From Branchiostoma belcheri (taxonomy: Eukaryota; Chordata; Leptocardii; Amphioxiformes; Branchiostomatidae): 64,000 bases of DNA. The translations under genes and the position numbers were made by a program. Shown one piece after another: positions 11,171 through 24,300 of the stretch (positions within the stretch are counted from its first letter, which is position 1; every line of letters starts with the position of its first letter). The stretch is from positions 414,392-478,391 of the forward strand of contig NW_017804598.1 of the NCBI RefSeq assembly GCF_001625305.1, in the 5' to 3' direction. The notes below the pieces were generated by a model that worked only from the letters and a program-made list of their open reading frames with translations, searched no databases and was not told where the DNA came from.

Positions 11171-12045
11171 CATTTCTTATACAAACAATTTAAACAACAT
11201 CCTCACAATCTGCTTCAGTGAATATCTTTGACACAAGACAACAGCATATGTAGAAAAAGATACTTTATTTTTGATATTGATATTTGCATGCATAAAACAC
11301 ACACTGAAAAGATAAAACGTTTGCTGCAAAAGATCAATTGTATTTTCAGGAAACACAACCAAGAAACAGATCTAGAATTCTCTATATTGACTTTAAAATC
11401 TGTACACTCTGTTGATAGATACATATATATCTTGGGCTGTATATAAATTTTCAACAGTCTGGAATATACAAATCTGATATGTATTCTCAGCAATTTTCAC
11501 AAGTAAAAGCAAAGAATCAGACCCAATAATACTGCATATAGTCTGATGTGGTCCAATGATTGATCAGCTTACGCTAACTTCCTTGCTACGCCAGAAACAG
11601 CCTTTGTGATTGGATGAAAATTTTACTTGACACCTGTTACAGATGGGGTTACTTAGTTTTGGATGGGCCATTTTTTTTAATTTGACAGGGTTTTTCAAAT
11701 AAAATCTTTCTTCAAAAGCTGCCTATCTTAAACAAGGCGTTTTGCCTATGTCATGGTCTCACAATGCAGTTCTGCTCACCTAACATAAACCTGTCTATCA
11801 TAGAATCACTAGCAGACACCATCTTATGGAACTGCATCAGGAGACACATTTTGGTAATTTTCAGAGAGTTTGAACAGTTTAGGTCTTGCTAGTTCTTTTT
11901 ACAGCACACTTGACAGTAGCAATATTTATTCATTTCCTGACTTCATAAGTGACAATTGACCCTCGAGGCCCTTTTCATAGGGTTTCAGAGGTGAGGAGGT
12001 AACTTGACAATGTAAGCAAAATCTACTACCATATTTTCCGCAATG

Positions 12046-12230
12046 TCACATATATCTGCCACCATGAAGAAAATGCATCTAAGGAGATCCCAAGTGCAAC
12101 GTTCCCCTGTATAATGCACTCCTGTATATCTAAGCTGTGCATTCCTGGGGGTGCTACATTAGATATCTCTAAAACACACAGTTTTTCCAAGTGACAGATA
12201 TATGTAACATGGCAGATGAATGATGATAGA
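12046..12230. repeat. MITE-like repeat, copy 1
   Basis: This block of about 185 bases is repeated at about 23505-23690. Shared stretches include TATAATGCACTCCTG and GTGCTACATTAGA/GCTGCTACACTAGA. The ends are imperfect inverted repeats (TGTCACATATATCTGCCACC at the left; complement of GTGACAGATATATGTAACA at the right). Size and termini fit a non-autonomous DNA transposon. Confidence 0.65.
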
Positions 12231-12295
12231 GGTTACATGTATTTGCTTTCAATGTTTCTTTATAGCCACTGCATTCCTATGATGAGGAAGTTGAT

Positions 12296-15200
12296 TCAGC
12301 TGCCCTTGTTGCCTTTAATCAGTGCCAGCAGCAGTTTCTTGTGGTCCCCTGTGCAGCTGTCCTCCACGACCTCTGCTAGTGCCTGACCCTGCTGGTCCTT
12401 GAATAGTCGCTTGATTTCCAGCAGATCCACCTGTGGGAACAGACAAATCAATAGTGATGACTTTTACAGACAGCAATCATGTAAAGTAGTTGTTGGAGTC
12501 TAGTAGTTTGGTTTGGTTTGGTTTTCCTTTAATACCCATAATCATGATAATGATCATTCTTGCATACTCATTTTCACCTTAGCAAAGTGAGGAAAGTTGT
12601 TTTAAGTGCCTTTCACAACAGGCAGGATTCAAACCCCAGATCTCTTGGTTCTGAGCTGAATGCTCTGCTGTTACGCCACAAGACCCCACAGTAGTCCAGC
12701 TTAAACAACAGGTGGGGTAGTGGATTTTTGGGGGCAGACTACAGCTAAAAAAACTGGCCCAGGCCAATTGCTATTTGGACCAAGAAGTCATGAGTTTGAA
12801 CCCCGGCTAATTTTTTGGCTCACCTAACATGCAAGCTCCTGACTAGAAAGACTTGTAGTCATTTGGTCTAAAATACACCTGATACTTGATACTAACCCAA
12901 CCGATTCCATGAAATTCTTTTAAGAAAATCCATATGAGAAGCACTTGCACAAACTAACATGATGAAGACTTACTTCTGATCTTGTCACAACAATGCGCAT
13001 CAAGGTGTCCTCATCCATTCCTTCGCTGCCACTAACAGCATCTTTAAGTCTGCCAGCAAAGAATTTGGCAGGGTCCTTGAGACAACGCACTGTGGAAGGA
13101 AAATCAAGAACATATTATATAGAACCAAAAAATAACAGACTCACAAGAGACTGATGGACAAACTTGGCTTCGTTGTGTCTCACGTATTTAGCCAAACAAA
13201 TCCCTACTCTTCTCAACATTTTGTTGTTGTTTTTTTGCTGCGCGGCTTTGACACCATAACCTGCCTGATACACAGAACCACCGGCTTTACGTCTGCATCC
13301 AACATGACAACGAGACTCTTTTACAGTCAAATCCAGTACCAAGGGCAGGCCCGGGCTGCTGGCTCCATGGAATTTGAACCAGACATATATATAAATGGCG
13401 AGTAGCAAAGTGCACGGACCACTTTACCAATACGATTTCAGTAAAACTCACCAATGGCAGCAAAGCCCACTTTCTGGTCATCTGGCATCTCAGCCTCTAT
13501 AGTCTCCAACAGCTCTCTGCCCGAAACCTGTGCGGGTAAAATAAGTAGTGCATGTAATTATTATCTGCTTATAAACATCCAAATTACAGATCAGAGAGGA
13601 CAGTCCAATACTTGATAATAATAATCATCCTACTTGCCAAGAACAACTCTACATAAGGCAATTTATGTCATTTATGTAACATAATTATTATAGCTACAAG
13701 CCTAGGATATTTGTTCTGATTTAATTTCTAATCTAGTTTCTGTCAGGATCTTTGAAATTCCTCTGCATCTCTTTATATTTTGTTTTGTGCAATAAAAAAA
13801 AAACACTTTTGGTTCTTTCTCTTGATCTCACAGTAGAAAGACTGCTGAGCCTAGACTTTTTTTCGACAAGCTGTGGGGTTGCTTATATGACAGTGCAGTG
13901 CTTGCACAACTGTGTGACCCATTGTTACAACAAGGGACATGGGTAAAGCCCTATTTACTGAAAGGTGTGAGAAGGATTTATACTGGTCTATAATAACTAT
14001 CTTTGGTTATGACCTCTTGATGACCTCCTTGTAAAATGACCAGAAAATTGCTAAAACAAACAGCATATTCCTTTGATGTAAAAATGCATGCAATTATCTT
14101 TGATTACCTTCTTGACAAACTGCAAACTAATGACCATAATCACAGTAATTACAAATGGAAGTAATTGAACATAATACAGACTGAGTGGTGCACTTTAAAC
14201 GCTTAAGCATTGTAACAGATAATTAGCTATCTTAATTACGTGCAACATTGTTCCTTTTTCAAATCTACAAGAAAACCAACGACAGTAGTTTAAAGTTTCT
14301 AACTCTCAAACACAGCTCAGTATAATGTTGACTATAGAATAGTGTGATACTAAACATAAATAAAGCACAGTATCAAAACCTTTAGTTTATGTCAAACTTT
14401 GTTCTTATCTTATATCATCATTATTCAACACCACGTTAAAAGAAACTTACAAAGTTTGTAAAAGTGTCATATGCATTATCTCATACCAGCAATTTTATCT
14501 ATAAAAGGGGCATTATCCATTATATCCAAATAATTACCTTTTTGTAAGCTTGCAGTGTTGCTTTAAGTTGAGGTACACTTCTGTTTGCCAAGATGTCTAC
14601 AATCCTGGACCTGTCGTTGGCACCTAGCTTGTCCTCCTGTATAGCAAAAGAAGCATACAGATCATACAGATTTTTTACTAGCAATGGTTATAAAGCAAAT
14701 GTTTTCAAAAGTCAACAAACTAGTTGGACACACCTTTCATAATACTGGTTCCTATATCATGCAAAATGTAGTCAGTTGAAGTCACTCTTTTTCACTGATA
14801 TGTCAGAAAAATTATCATCAGTAGACTTGGTTAAATGATTGATACTTCCTGCCTCCCAACTGTCTGGAATACTTTCCATGTGACTGATACAAAAAAATCT
14901 TGCTAACACTAAAATTGGCAACATAATGTTACATACCTCGTATAACTCATGAGCATCCTCCTTGGCTCGTGATTGGTCAACCTTGCCCCTCTCCTCTCTG
15001 TCACCCTAATGTAGAATGACAGAAAATACTTATGCAATGCCATGTATTACAGCTAATTGATACTTTTCAACTTTTTACACAGTTTTACACACTTGTATTA
15101 CATTTAAGATAGGACTTAGTATGCAAATATATCAAACAACCATCAATGCTTCCAATAGATAACAACATCTGGTTCAACAACAACAACAACTGTTACACAT

Positions 15201-16972
15201 TATACAAGAAATAATTTAAAAAGATGGCTGACCTTGGTGAGAGCCAGTAGAAGGTCAGCCAACCTGTCTGTACTGCAGGCCTTCAGATCATCCAGTAGAT
15301 TACGGGAGAACACTTTTGGAGGGAGGGAGACATGTTTATTGTACATTGTATCAGCAAAATCATTTCAATTGGATAGGTCACAGCAAGCTTGATGTTTGAC
15401 AAAGAAGATGTTAACTTTTATGTTGTGTACAAATGTATGTCAGCACTGTGTATGCCAGTCTGTACAAACAATAAAAGTACTCACATTTCTTGTATGTCTC
15501 TCGCATTGCCCTGATTTGCTGAAAAAGATGAAAAACAGACATGATTTTTCGAATGGTTGAGCTTAAAACCAAAATCTAATACCAAGTCTATAAATTCACA
15601 GGGAAGGATGCAATCAGGCTATAACTGTCACTGGGTTCAGTGCCCTAAAATGAAAGATTACAGACGGTATAGTAGGGTGTGACAAACTTTTATTCTACAA
15701 AATTATCTTGTTTTACAAGTAGTACAGCTAAAAATTACAGTTTTACAGTCTGTTAATTTACAATAACTAATAGAGACATTACATGCAGACAGCAATGCCA
15801 TCAGACTTGTGTAACTTATTATAATAGTGAACCTACTTTGTTACTTCTGGTGCACAGTATCCCTGCAAACACTGCTTTGCTGTTGTCATCATTAGCTTGA
15901 GTTGCCTTGTGCATGGTCCAGGCATCAAAGTCAGACCTCGGAGTCAGCAGCATCACAAGTAAGTCATCATAACTACTGCCCATCTCTGCCTTCAGGTCCT
16001 GTAAGATGTCCTGTGCATGCAGAAAATATGCCATTTTTTCACATTAAATCCTAGGAATAGAAAGGGAATATATTTCAAAAGAAAAATATGGCCGCAATGA
16101 ACTTCTGTCAATCTCCAAGCTAAGCATAAAAGAATATTTGATGCCGGAAGATTTTTTCTGTTTTTTCAATCCACATGTATTTACTAAGTAAATATATAGA
16201 TATGGATATATCTCTTATCAAGAAGAGTAGGGACAACCCAGTGTTTTGGCTATAAATGCCAGCTGTAGTGCCTTATAAGCTACTTGAAAAAGCATCATGC
16301 TCAGTAATAACTGTTGAAGATGACTGACTTTCTTGAATGTACATGTTCATGTATCTGCCACTTTTTTATCTTTCAAATGAAAAGGAACAAATGTTGCTTC
16401 ACGCAGATATGTTGTATTGTCTGTGGAATCAAAACATCTACTAAACACAGTTGAAGTTACCTTGCTGTACTTTGCCTTGTACTGCTTCTTGACCTGCTGT
16501 CTCTGGTCATGTGACCTGGATGACAGCAGCTTGATGAGCGGTTCCTCGTCCGTAGCTGCAAAATGTTAGTTAGTTAGTTAGTTAGTTAGTTTTATTAGGA
16601 TCTCCATTAGAGTTACATTTGTACATTAATTCTTTCAGGAGTCTGCAAGGGCTAATACAAGATGGTGGTTTCCACCCAGATGACATGTAGAGAACAACTT
16701 CCAGTCGTACATGTACAATGTATTTGGACCATCATACACCAGGGCAATTGCTCCTACCCTACATTTTTTTTTCTGCAAAATGTACTGTCTGGTAATATTG
16801 GCTCCATTGAAATACACAGTGGGCATTTACTGTGGAACTGGAATATTAACAATTTGTCACATTTGGTGTTTATCAAAACATGAGACATACCCCATCCAGA
16901 TATGGCATTCCTGAAGTCTTCACAGTCCCTGTCCACATGGAATCTCTTGGCAGGAACAACACTGGCTTCAGC
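12296..16972 (-). CDS. Annexin core (four repeats), second core of the locus
   Basis: Ten minus-strand exons with matching phases encode 319 residues: 16972-16891, 16555-16461, 16010-15837, 15518-15485, 15312-15233, 15005-14937, 14636-14538, 13527-13452, 13089-12974 and 12430-12296. Four annexin repeats are clear, for example TDEEPLIKLLSSRS (repeat I), KAVFAGILCTRSN (II), RSRIVDILANRSVPQLKA (III) and DEDTLMRIVVTRSE (IV), ending LLLALIKGNKGS. Annexins bind acidic membranes through Ca2+ in GxGT loops. Here those loops read SGWAT, QANDD, KLGAND and EGMDED, so type II Ca2+ sites look weakened. No initiator Met is seen; the first exon starts in phase 0 after an acceptor, so upstream sequence is missing or is the upstream core at 18301-28197, as in eight-repeat annexins such as ANXA6. 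Confidence 0.9.
12508..12690 (-). mobile_element. tRNA-derived SINE
   Basis: Read on the minus strand, the 5' part resembles a tRNA: an A-box-like region around TGGCGTAACAGCAGAGC and a B box GGTTTGAATCC. The body follows with a shared AAAGGCACTT stretch, and it ends in a simple (CCAAA)n-type tail at about 12508-12526. It lies in the last intron of the annexin gene. Confidence 0.6.
16563..16594. repeat. (GTTA)n microsatellite
   Basis: Seven to eight GTTA units run into TTTTATTAGGATCTCC within an annexin intron. The adjoining sequence could be the end of a retroposon, but I see no further support. Confidence 0.7.
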
Positions 16973-16999
16973 CTAAGTGGATAAATGAGAAAAGAACAC

Positions 17000-18300
17000 A
17001 ATATTTGGTTACATTCTGGATTGTCACAATATATTATAATACAATCATGTAGTTGTTATATTGTACACACTTACATACAGCTGGTAATGATCCAGAATTA
17101 TTGTTTAAATTTGTTTGTATTGTGCCCTTCTAGATGATGACTTAAATCAAAACTTGAAGAATTGTGCAATGACTGGTTACAATATACATGTTTGAGGCTA
17201 CACATAAAGGAAATCAGAAATTTGGTGGTAGGCTAGTTGAAGTGATACTATATATGCTTTATGTTTAGAATTTATTGTTCATGCTTTGTGTCCTGATCTT
17301 AGAGTTAATCATATTAAGGTATGAAATTTTAGAAGGATGGATATGGAGGACTGGTGAAAGTTATTATATCATGGTGTTATAACAATGATATGTAAGCGAA
17401 GCATATTCATGCAATTCCAGACTGTGCTTGTGGATACTAGTTTGTTGTTTACAGTGCACTGCATCCATTCTGATACCTTCTTTTTTCTCCAGTATCATCC
17501 TTGCAGCATTCCTAAATTCTCATGTATATCTTCTCTGTTCTATAATACTGACAGTGTTTACAGTTGTTCTTCAACATTCAACCACTTCAGTATGAAACTT
17601 AGTAAAACAATTAATAATAAGTACAATAATTGTTATGATTATGATTAACAATTAAACCAAGGAGGTTTTTAAACATCCATGATCACACAAAACTAAAATC
17701 TTAATTTGCAATACAACACATAACACAAATAGCTTTAACACACAAGCCATACAAGACAACACAGCACTGTTTAACAGCCAAGCACTGTAGTGTTACAATG
17801 TTCTTGATCTTGTCTTATTGTGCAACAGCACATATGAAATAGTCAAATAAAAAGTCAAAGATGTACCATATCACAACATGGTGAACTTGCTGAAATAAAT
17901 GTGTGTTGCATTAATTACTATACACTGTAAATGTTATAATGACTAGAGATATTACCTGTACTGATCATACACCAAAGTCACGAGAAGATACAAATTATGA
18001 ACCTTTAATTTAACAACAAAAGCTGTATCGTGCCCATCTTTGTTATTACTGGCCGGAACAACTGGAAATGATCAACATTTCTGAAAAGTATAAATTGGAC
18101 GAAAAGCCACACGTTATGAATAGGCCTGGCTATATGAATGTTGTCAGTCCCATATTTCTGAGGTTATATTGAGTCTCTCTATATATTCACAAGAAAAATT
18201 AATAGGGGAAATATTTCCACAAAACTTTAAGTTATACAGATTGGCAAGAGACAGCTTTTGTTGGATAGGAATCGGAAGTAAGAAAACAAAAATCCTCAAA
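17000..18300. other. Gap between the two annexin units, no exon seen
   Basis: I searched the minus strand for a first exon ending in phase 0 that could begin the second annexin core and found none with a start codon and good splice site. The region is AT-rich and otherwise featureless. Confidence 0.4.
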
Positions 18301-21300
18301 TTATGTAACACTGCAGTGCTTGTGTTCATCCACTTCAGATTTCTCTACAGAACTATTGCTGTCTGATTCCCAGTCAAACTCATCATCTTCTTCTTCATCC
18401 TCCTTTTCTTCTGCAGAAAACTGCTCTTCTTCTGGTACCTCCTCCTTTTTAGAGTCTTCAGGTTGGTTCACTATCACGTGTACTTCTATTGGGGACTCCA
18501 AAATGGTCACTTTCTTTGTTGGTTTGACAGGCATCTGTGTGAGCTGGTCTTCGTCTTTTGCTTCCCCATTTTCTTCTTTCTCTTCAGAATCTGTTGATCT
18601 CTCAGACACTGTTTTCTCATTCTGCTCTTTGTCTACCTCTTCATTGACATCTTCAACATCTTTCTCCTCTTCAACAGTTTCTAGAATACTGGTTTCCTGT
18701 TTTTCCTCGTCCTTCCAGTCTTTGTCTTCTTCAACATCTTTCTCATCCTCAACAGTCTTTACAATACTTTCTGTGTCCGTCTCTTTCTGCTTTCCCTCAT
18801 CTGTGCCGTTTTCCAGTTCCTCCTTGCCTCCATTGTCTTTGCCCTCCTCCAGGTTTCTGACTTCTTCCTTGTCAAGTTTTTCCATCATTTTCTCAAGTGC
18901 CTTTTCAATTATCTCATCTAAAATACAACATGCTATGGTCTCCCTCTCATTGTCCATGTCATTACTGTTTAATTCTTCCTGTCCTCCCTGCTCTTTTTCA
19001 TCTTTTCCATCCCTTTCTTTGGTACAAGTAGATCCATCTGGGCTTGGGTAAGACGTAGAAAGACAGGCAGGTGCACTGTTGATGCGTGACGGCATTTCTT
19101 CTGTGGACGTGTCCTCCGATCCATCTAAGTCCTCGCCTCCATCACCCTGATCGCTTCTCCCACTGTCGTTTTCTTCCCGCTCCTCCACCTCCTCAACGCT
19201 GGGTAGCGACACCTCCAGGGAGAGGCCGCGGTTTTCCATCATCCACGCGGCAACCTTCCATGCGGGAGGACCTTTCCTGATCAGATCCTCCTGAAACCTC
19301 TACAGGAAAAACCACATCATAGCTCATGGCAGAACTTGGCCTGTCCTTTGTATATAAATGTCCTACAATTCAAAATTGATACAGTGTCCCAACGGAAGAA
19401 AAACACAGTTTTAGCATGAAAGCATTATCTACTTTTGCTGGAAAAGTGCATATTAAGATGTCATTTATAAACTCATAATTTAATGAAGACAGAGTTTTAA
19501 ATTCTTCTGCTACAAGACTTTAGAACAGTTACTGTATTGTACATGCATGACTGAGTGCTTTACAAAGGATCTTGCTTTACTTAACAGTGCATAATTTAAT
19601 ATATGATTAAATAGGGAATTTATATGCAATACCTCCAGGTAGACACCAGACTCATCCTTGCAGCAAGTGAGAAAATAAAAGTCTAAGTACAACAGGAATT
19701 TGTATTATCATAAAAAATATATAATATATAAAGAAATTATTAACACAGTGACTGTTATGATATCCTTATGTGTATGATATCACAATAACATGATAGTGTA
19801 TTCTTAACAGGCTAGGCTCACATTTTATTACAGCACTGTAAATATGTTTAAATCACACCTGACACAAATTGGTAACTGTATCTTAATCAACTAATATCAA
19901 ACGTAGATATGAAAAAATAAGTTTAAAGAGAATTGTTTGCTAAAACATTTTAACAGTGGGAACAGGTACTAGCTTAGAGTGACATTCTCACCAAAAAGAA
20001 TCTTACAACATCGATACATGTAACTTAGCAGAAGGTCTTAACTTTAAATTCATTCACCATGAAAACCTTTCTTCTGCATATACTCTGGTGGTGCACTGGT
20101 GGAAGTAACTTGCACCATGCAGACAAATTTTACCTGCACCACTCAGAAGTTAGGAATGGATTGTACTAAATCATACTAGAAACCATTGGCCTTATTTCTT
20201 TTATACTCCATAGGTGGTAACTTCCAACAAAGCAAATAAAAATCCATATACACCTACATGCATATATAAAACCAGTACATAGACCAGTGCATGTTAGGTG
20301 CTGGTCGACATCAGAAATATCCGCACAGTATACCTGAACTAACTTGCCTATCTCCAGCCCTGTTCACAAAAGACAAAATACATGTATTGACAAACACACA
20401 TGATTATGAAACATAAAATTTGCAGCCTTACCTGTGTTTTCCCCTTCCCTCTATCCCTGTTCTCCTTGTCGCTACCATTCCTCCCTCCTTCCCCTCTATC
20501 ATTCGTCTTGTCGAATGACTTCTCCCTCTGTGCAGCAGCCAGTGGCCTGTGGGAGGGCTGGGCCAGGGGGTTGTTCTTGATGTCCACAGGTTTGGGAGGA
20601 GGGATGGGCTGGTGGCGTAGTGGTCTGAGTTGGGGAGGGGCGCGGTGGATGACCATGCCATTGATTCTCTTCTGTGACTGGACAAGCAAGATTCACAATC
20701 ATGTCATTCTTTCTGTTTGAACATGTAATAATTATGGTCTTTCAGAGTGTAAAGGGATGCAAAATTCCATCTTAAATGAAACAGGGGACAAAAATTCTTA
20801 CCTTTTTGTTTCCATCCTGGCCTTCAGGAACTACAATGGCAAAAATGCACATTATACCAAGTTCAGTCACATTGTGAATCAGACAAAGATTAAAATCATT
20901 ACCAGAGAGTAACTTTAAGCTCTTCATGGATTCAATGAGACTAAAATTCTTACTGTTATTGTCTTCGTCAGAAGGACTATGAAATTGTCTCGCCGGAGTG
21001 TGGGGAACTGCGGATTTTGCGATATAACTCTGGAAGGCATGATTCGACGTCCATGATTTTTGGCAGGCAGATTACCGCTGTTAAGGCCGAAGTCAAGTAT
21101 AAGTTTGGGCTTCGTGGGGGGTCCGTGCGTCACGTTAGTGCACCTTTTGTGTTTGTGGCTTGTTAGCAAGATAACTCAAGTATTTGTAAAATGTTGATTA
21201 TAATTCTTGGTGTGGTGCTTACTATTGTTGGGACCAAGGTTAAGTTCGTTACTGAGCTTCATGGGGGGTTTCGTTGTGACTACAGGGGGCATTTTGTTAA

Positions 21301-24300
21301 TTTTTCTTGTGAGCAGGATAACTTTTGTATGTGTGGATGGAAGTTAATGAAATTTGATAGGCATTTTACTGTGATGGTCTCCAAGATTGAGTTCAAAGAT
21401 GAGAGTCGTGGAGGTCCTTATGTCCCCGTAATAGGACCTTTTGTGTTTAGAAATCCCACCTACATCTGCTTGGAGACAGCCGACAGCTGGATATAGCTGG
21501 GGAACCCCATAATGGGATGGGATCAAATGACGTTACATTGAGGGATTGTACTATAACTTCAGCAGGGGGAGGATAGGTTGGACATATGTCAGGTTATTTT
21601 CTACGGCCACACCAAGCAATTGCTATGGATGACGTCCACTGGAGACCTTAAATCTAATTAAAACACGAAGGGCCGAAAAACGAGATGCCTAGATTTGGAA
21701 TATACTAACTGTAGAAGTACAAATGTTAGGACACAAAGAACACAAGAAACAAGTCTTCTATTTGTCATAAAGACAAATTAACAAAACAGCAGTAGTCACC
21801 CTGTTCTGATTCTTTCCTTTATAACATCTTCTCTTATTATATTTTGCGGCGCTGTCGTGACACTTTCAACACAGTAAGAATTTCTTGAACGTTTTTTTTT
21901 TCCCAGTAACAGTCCAAACTCAAATAACGTAGGAGGGGGGGGGGCTAACACGGGTAACGACGCATCTGTGTAATCTGCGGCAAACCGTTTCAGGGTGTTC
22001 TGTACCATAAAAATAGTACAGAGATTCTTTTGTTCTTTAGACCAAATTGATTATTAAAAAGAGTGAAGAATGCCCATGTTAATTTCTCTAGAACGATGTA
22101 CCTCTGACGAAGACATGAGATCTCCGACCTCTAGTATAAAAATGATATTGAGAGAGAGATTCTATGAACTATTCAAATACAGTAAATGCTATTCAGGCAT
22201 TTAATGATATTGGGTATAACATACCAAAGCATTGTTAAAAAAACATTGGGAAAGTACAAATACAAGAAAAAATGCAAAGAAGAAGAAGAAATATCACACG
22301 TTGGCTATCTACTGACCTCTGACAAGGTCGACCAAGATGGGCTTGTACGGTGCACTGACATAACCCTCAAGGTCATCCATGATTGTGGCACCATATGCCT
22401 TCTTGTATGCCTTCCTGATCAAAGGCATGTCCGCCTGGAAAAACAACAATGTAAAAAATACATTGTGTATTTTTGATTACAAAGGATGTTTCCTGATATT
22501 ACTGATGGTGTTGTGTCTCTATAGTTTGGAGATTTTTGTACCCAATAACACAATTTGATCTGTACTTCATAATGACATGGATTATCACAGTTATCTCACA
22601 GGCTTCCAAACTTTCCATTATCATAAATATTATGTACTTTCGACATTTCAGACACCAAATTCCAATGCTGGAATGTTGTTACAATTTTTGGTTCAGGCAC
22701 AACAAATTTTCTGAACTTCTGGCACATTTTGCAGCCCATTTCACATTAAAAAGAGTGTTTTCCAGGGGGATAACAAAAACTTAAGAAAATACAACACTGA
22801 CCTGCATTTCAGCACCAAGGACAAGCCCAGTTTTAACAATTAATCCCACTATTATAAGGCTTTACAAATAAACTATGATTGAATAGAATACAGTACAGGG
22901 TTTTCTGCATTACCTTCGGTCTAAGCCCTACCACGATTCGGCCTTTGGCCATTGGGCGATCAGACCAGCATTCAGGCTGGTACCTTGGGTGATACAGAAT
23001 AACCTGTGTTGTAACCTATGTAAGCATACTTTGTAAAGCCTATAGTGTGATTGATTTTCATAAGAAGAAAGCAGAACAAGGCTGTTAAGATGCTTTTACA
23101 TGTTGTTAAAAGTGGGCTTGTCCTTGGTGCTGAAATGTAGATCTGTACAACACACATGAATATGTCACACTTTCAAACATGTACCGCAGAAAAATATGCT
23201 GACATTCGACAGATAACATAAGTAGAAGTGTGCCAGTAGTCATGGTAGGACTCACCTCTGCCCTGGTCATCAAGCACCTGATGAGGGTTGCAGAATCCCC
23301 ACGTGGCCGCATGGCATGGTAGATCCTCTCCGCAAAGAATTTGGGGCAGTAGAAAATGACTTTCACTATGACAGGGAATAAACGAAATGTATCATTAAGA
23401 GATATTTAAGAGAAGAACGTTTCATCACAATTGAACCATTAATTACAAGTTAAATAATGCCTGTAACTAGCTGTGAAGTTGTAATGCCTACTATCATGTT
23501 ACATGTCTGTCACCCTAAAAAATGTATCTAAAGAGATCTCCCATGCAACCTTCCTCAGTATAATGCACTCCTGCATGTTTAAACTGTGCATATATACCTG
23601 GGGCTGCTACACTAGAGATCTATCAAACTTGCTGTTTTTCAAGTGGTAGATATAACATAATGTACATTTTGTAACCAGGAAACCATCATGATGGCGGTTA
23701 AATAGAAAATACAGTTAAAAGACATGATTCATATTGCTTTTCTCTGAAAAGCATTATCACACATGAAAAGTTTAAGGCTATAACTGGGAACTGAAACAAC
23801 CTTATGTGAGCCCTTACCAAGTGCCACCATTGCTGCGAGGAACTCTCCTGACAGCTCATCTTTCAGGACATCTAACATGTCAGTTTGTGCCAGCTGTCAA
23901 TCAATAGCACAGGTATTACAAACAGATACACAAACGTAATGTACTGCACCCGCACAAAACCAGTAATGTATCATTTATAGCACTTAGGAAGAAAGTCTTG
24001 AGAATTTAAGGACATTTAAGGTTGTATTTGCGTATTTAATGATGACATCCATTCTATAGTTTTCAAATGTTGTGTTGGGAAAGGTTTCATTTGCAACGGG
24101 CAAAATTCTGAAGTGATGCTGGCAAAACATAAAACAAAAACAGTGAGAATCCAGGTTTTGTGCAGGTAAAGTACATTGTACTTCTGCCTATGTACTTGCT
24201 ACATCCATCATAAACTCATCAGGGACAGTATGGCAGTACTGAAATGGCTTATGGTGGTAGTGAGTACTTTTGGCCAATAAATACAAAGCGCTGAAAACTT

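Larger units (their letters stand above)
10863..12295. other. Intergenic between convergent pseudokinase and annexin genes
   Basis: No coding exon was seen. AATAAA at 11165-11170 (+) could serve the pseudokinase transcript. AATAAA on the minus strand at 11925-11930 lies about 370 bases beyond the annexin stop and could serve that gene. A short MITE-like repeat occupies about 12046-12230. Confidence 0.5.

Noticed and set aside
18320..19051. 243-codon Ser-rich frame on the plus strand
   Set aside because: It is the antisense of the Glu/Asp-codon-rich annexin-linker exon; GAA/GAG runs read as TTC/CTC Ser/Phe on the other strand. The minus frame joins upstream exons in phase.
21191..21496. 101-codon plus-strand frame with a hydrophobic start resembling a signal peptide
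   Set aside because: It lies in the modular repeat, whose units recur elsewhere without an open frame, and is inside an annexin intron.
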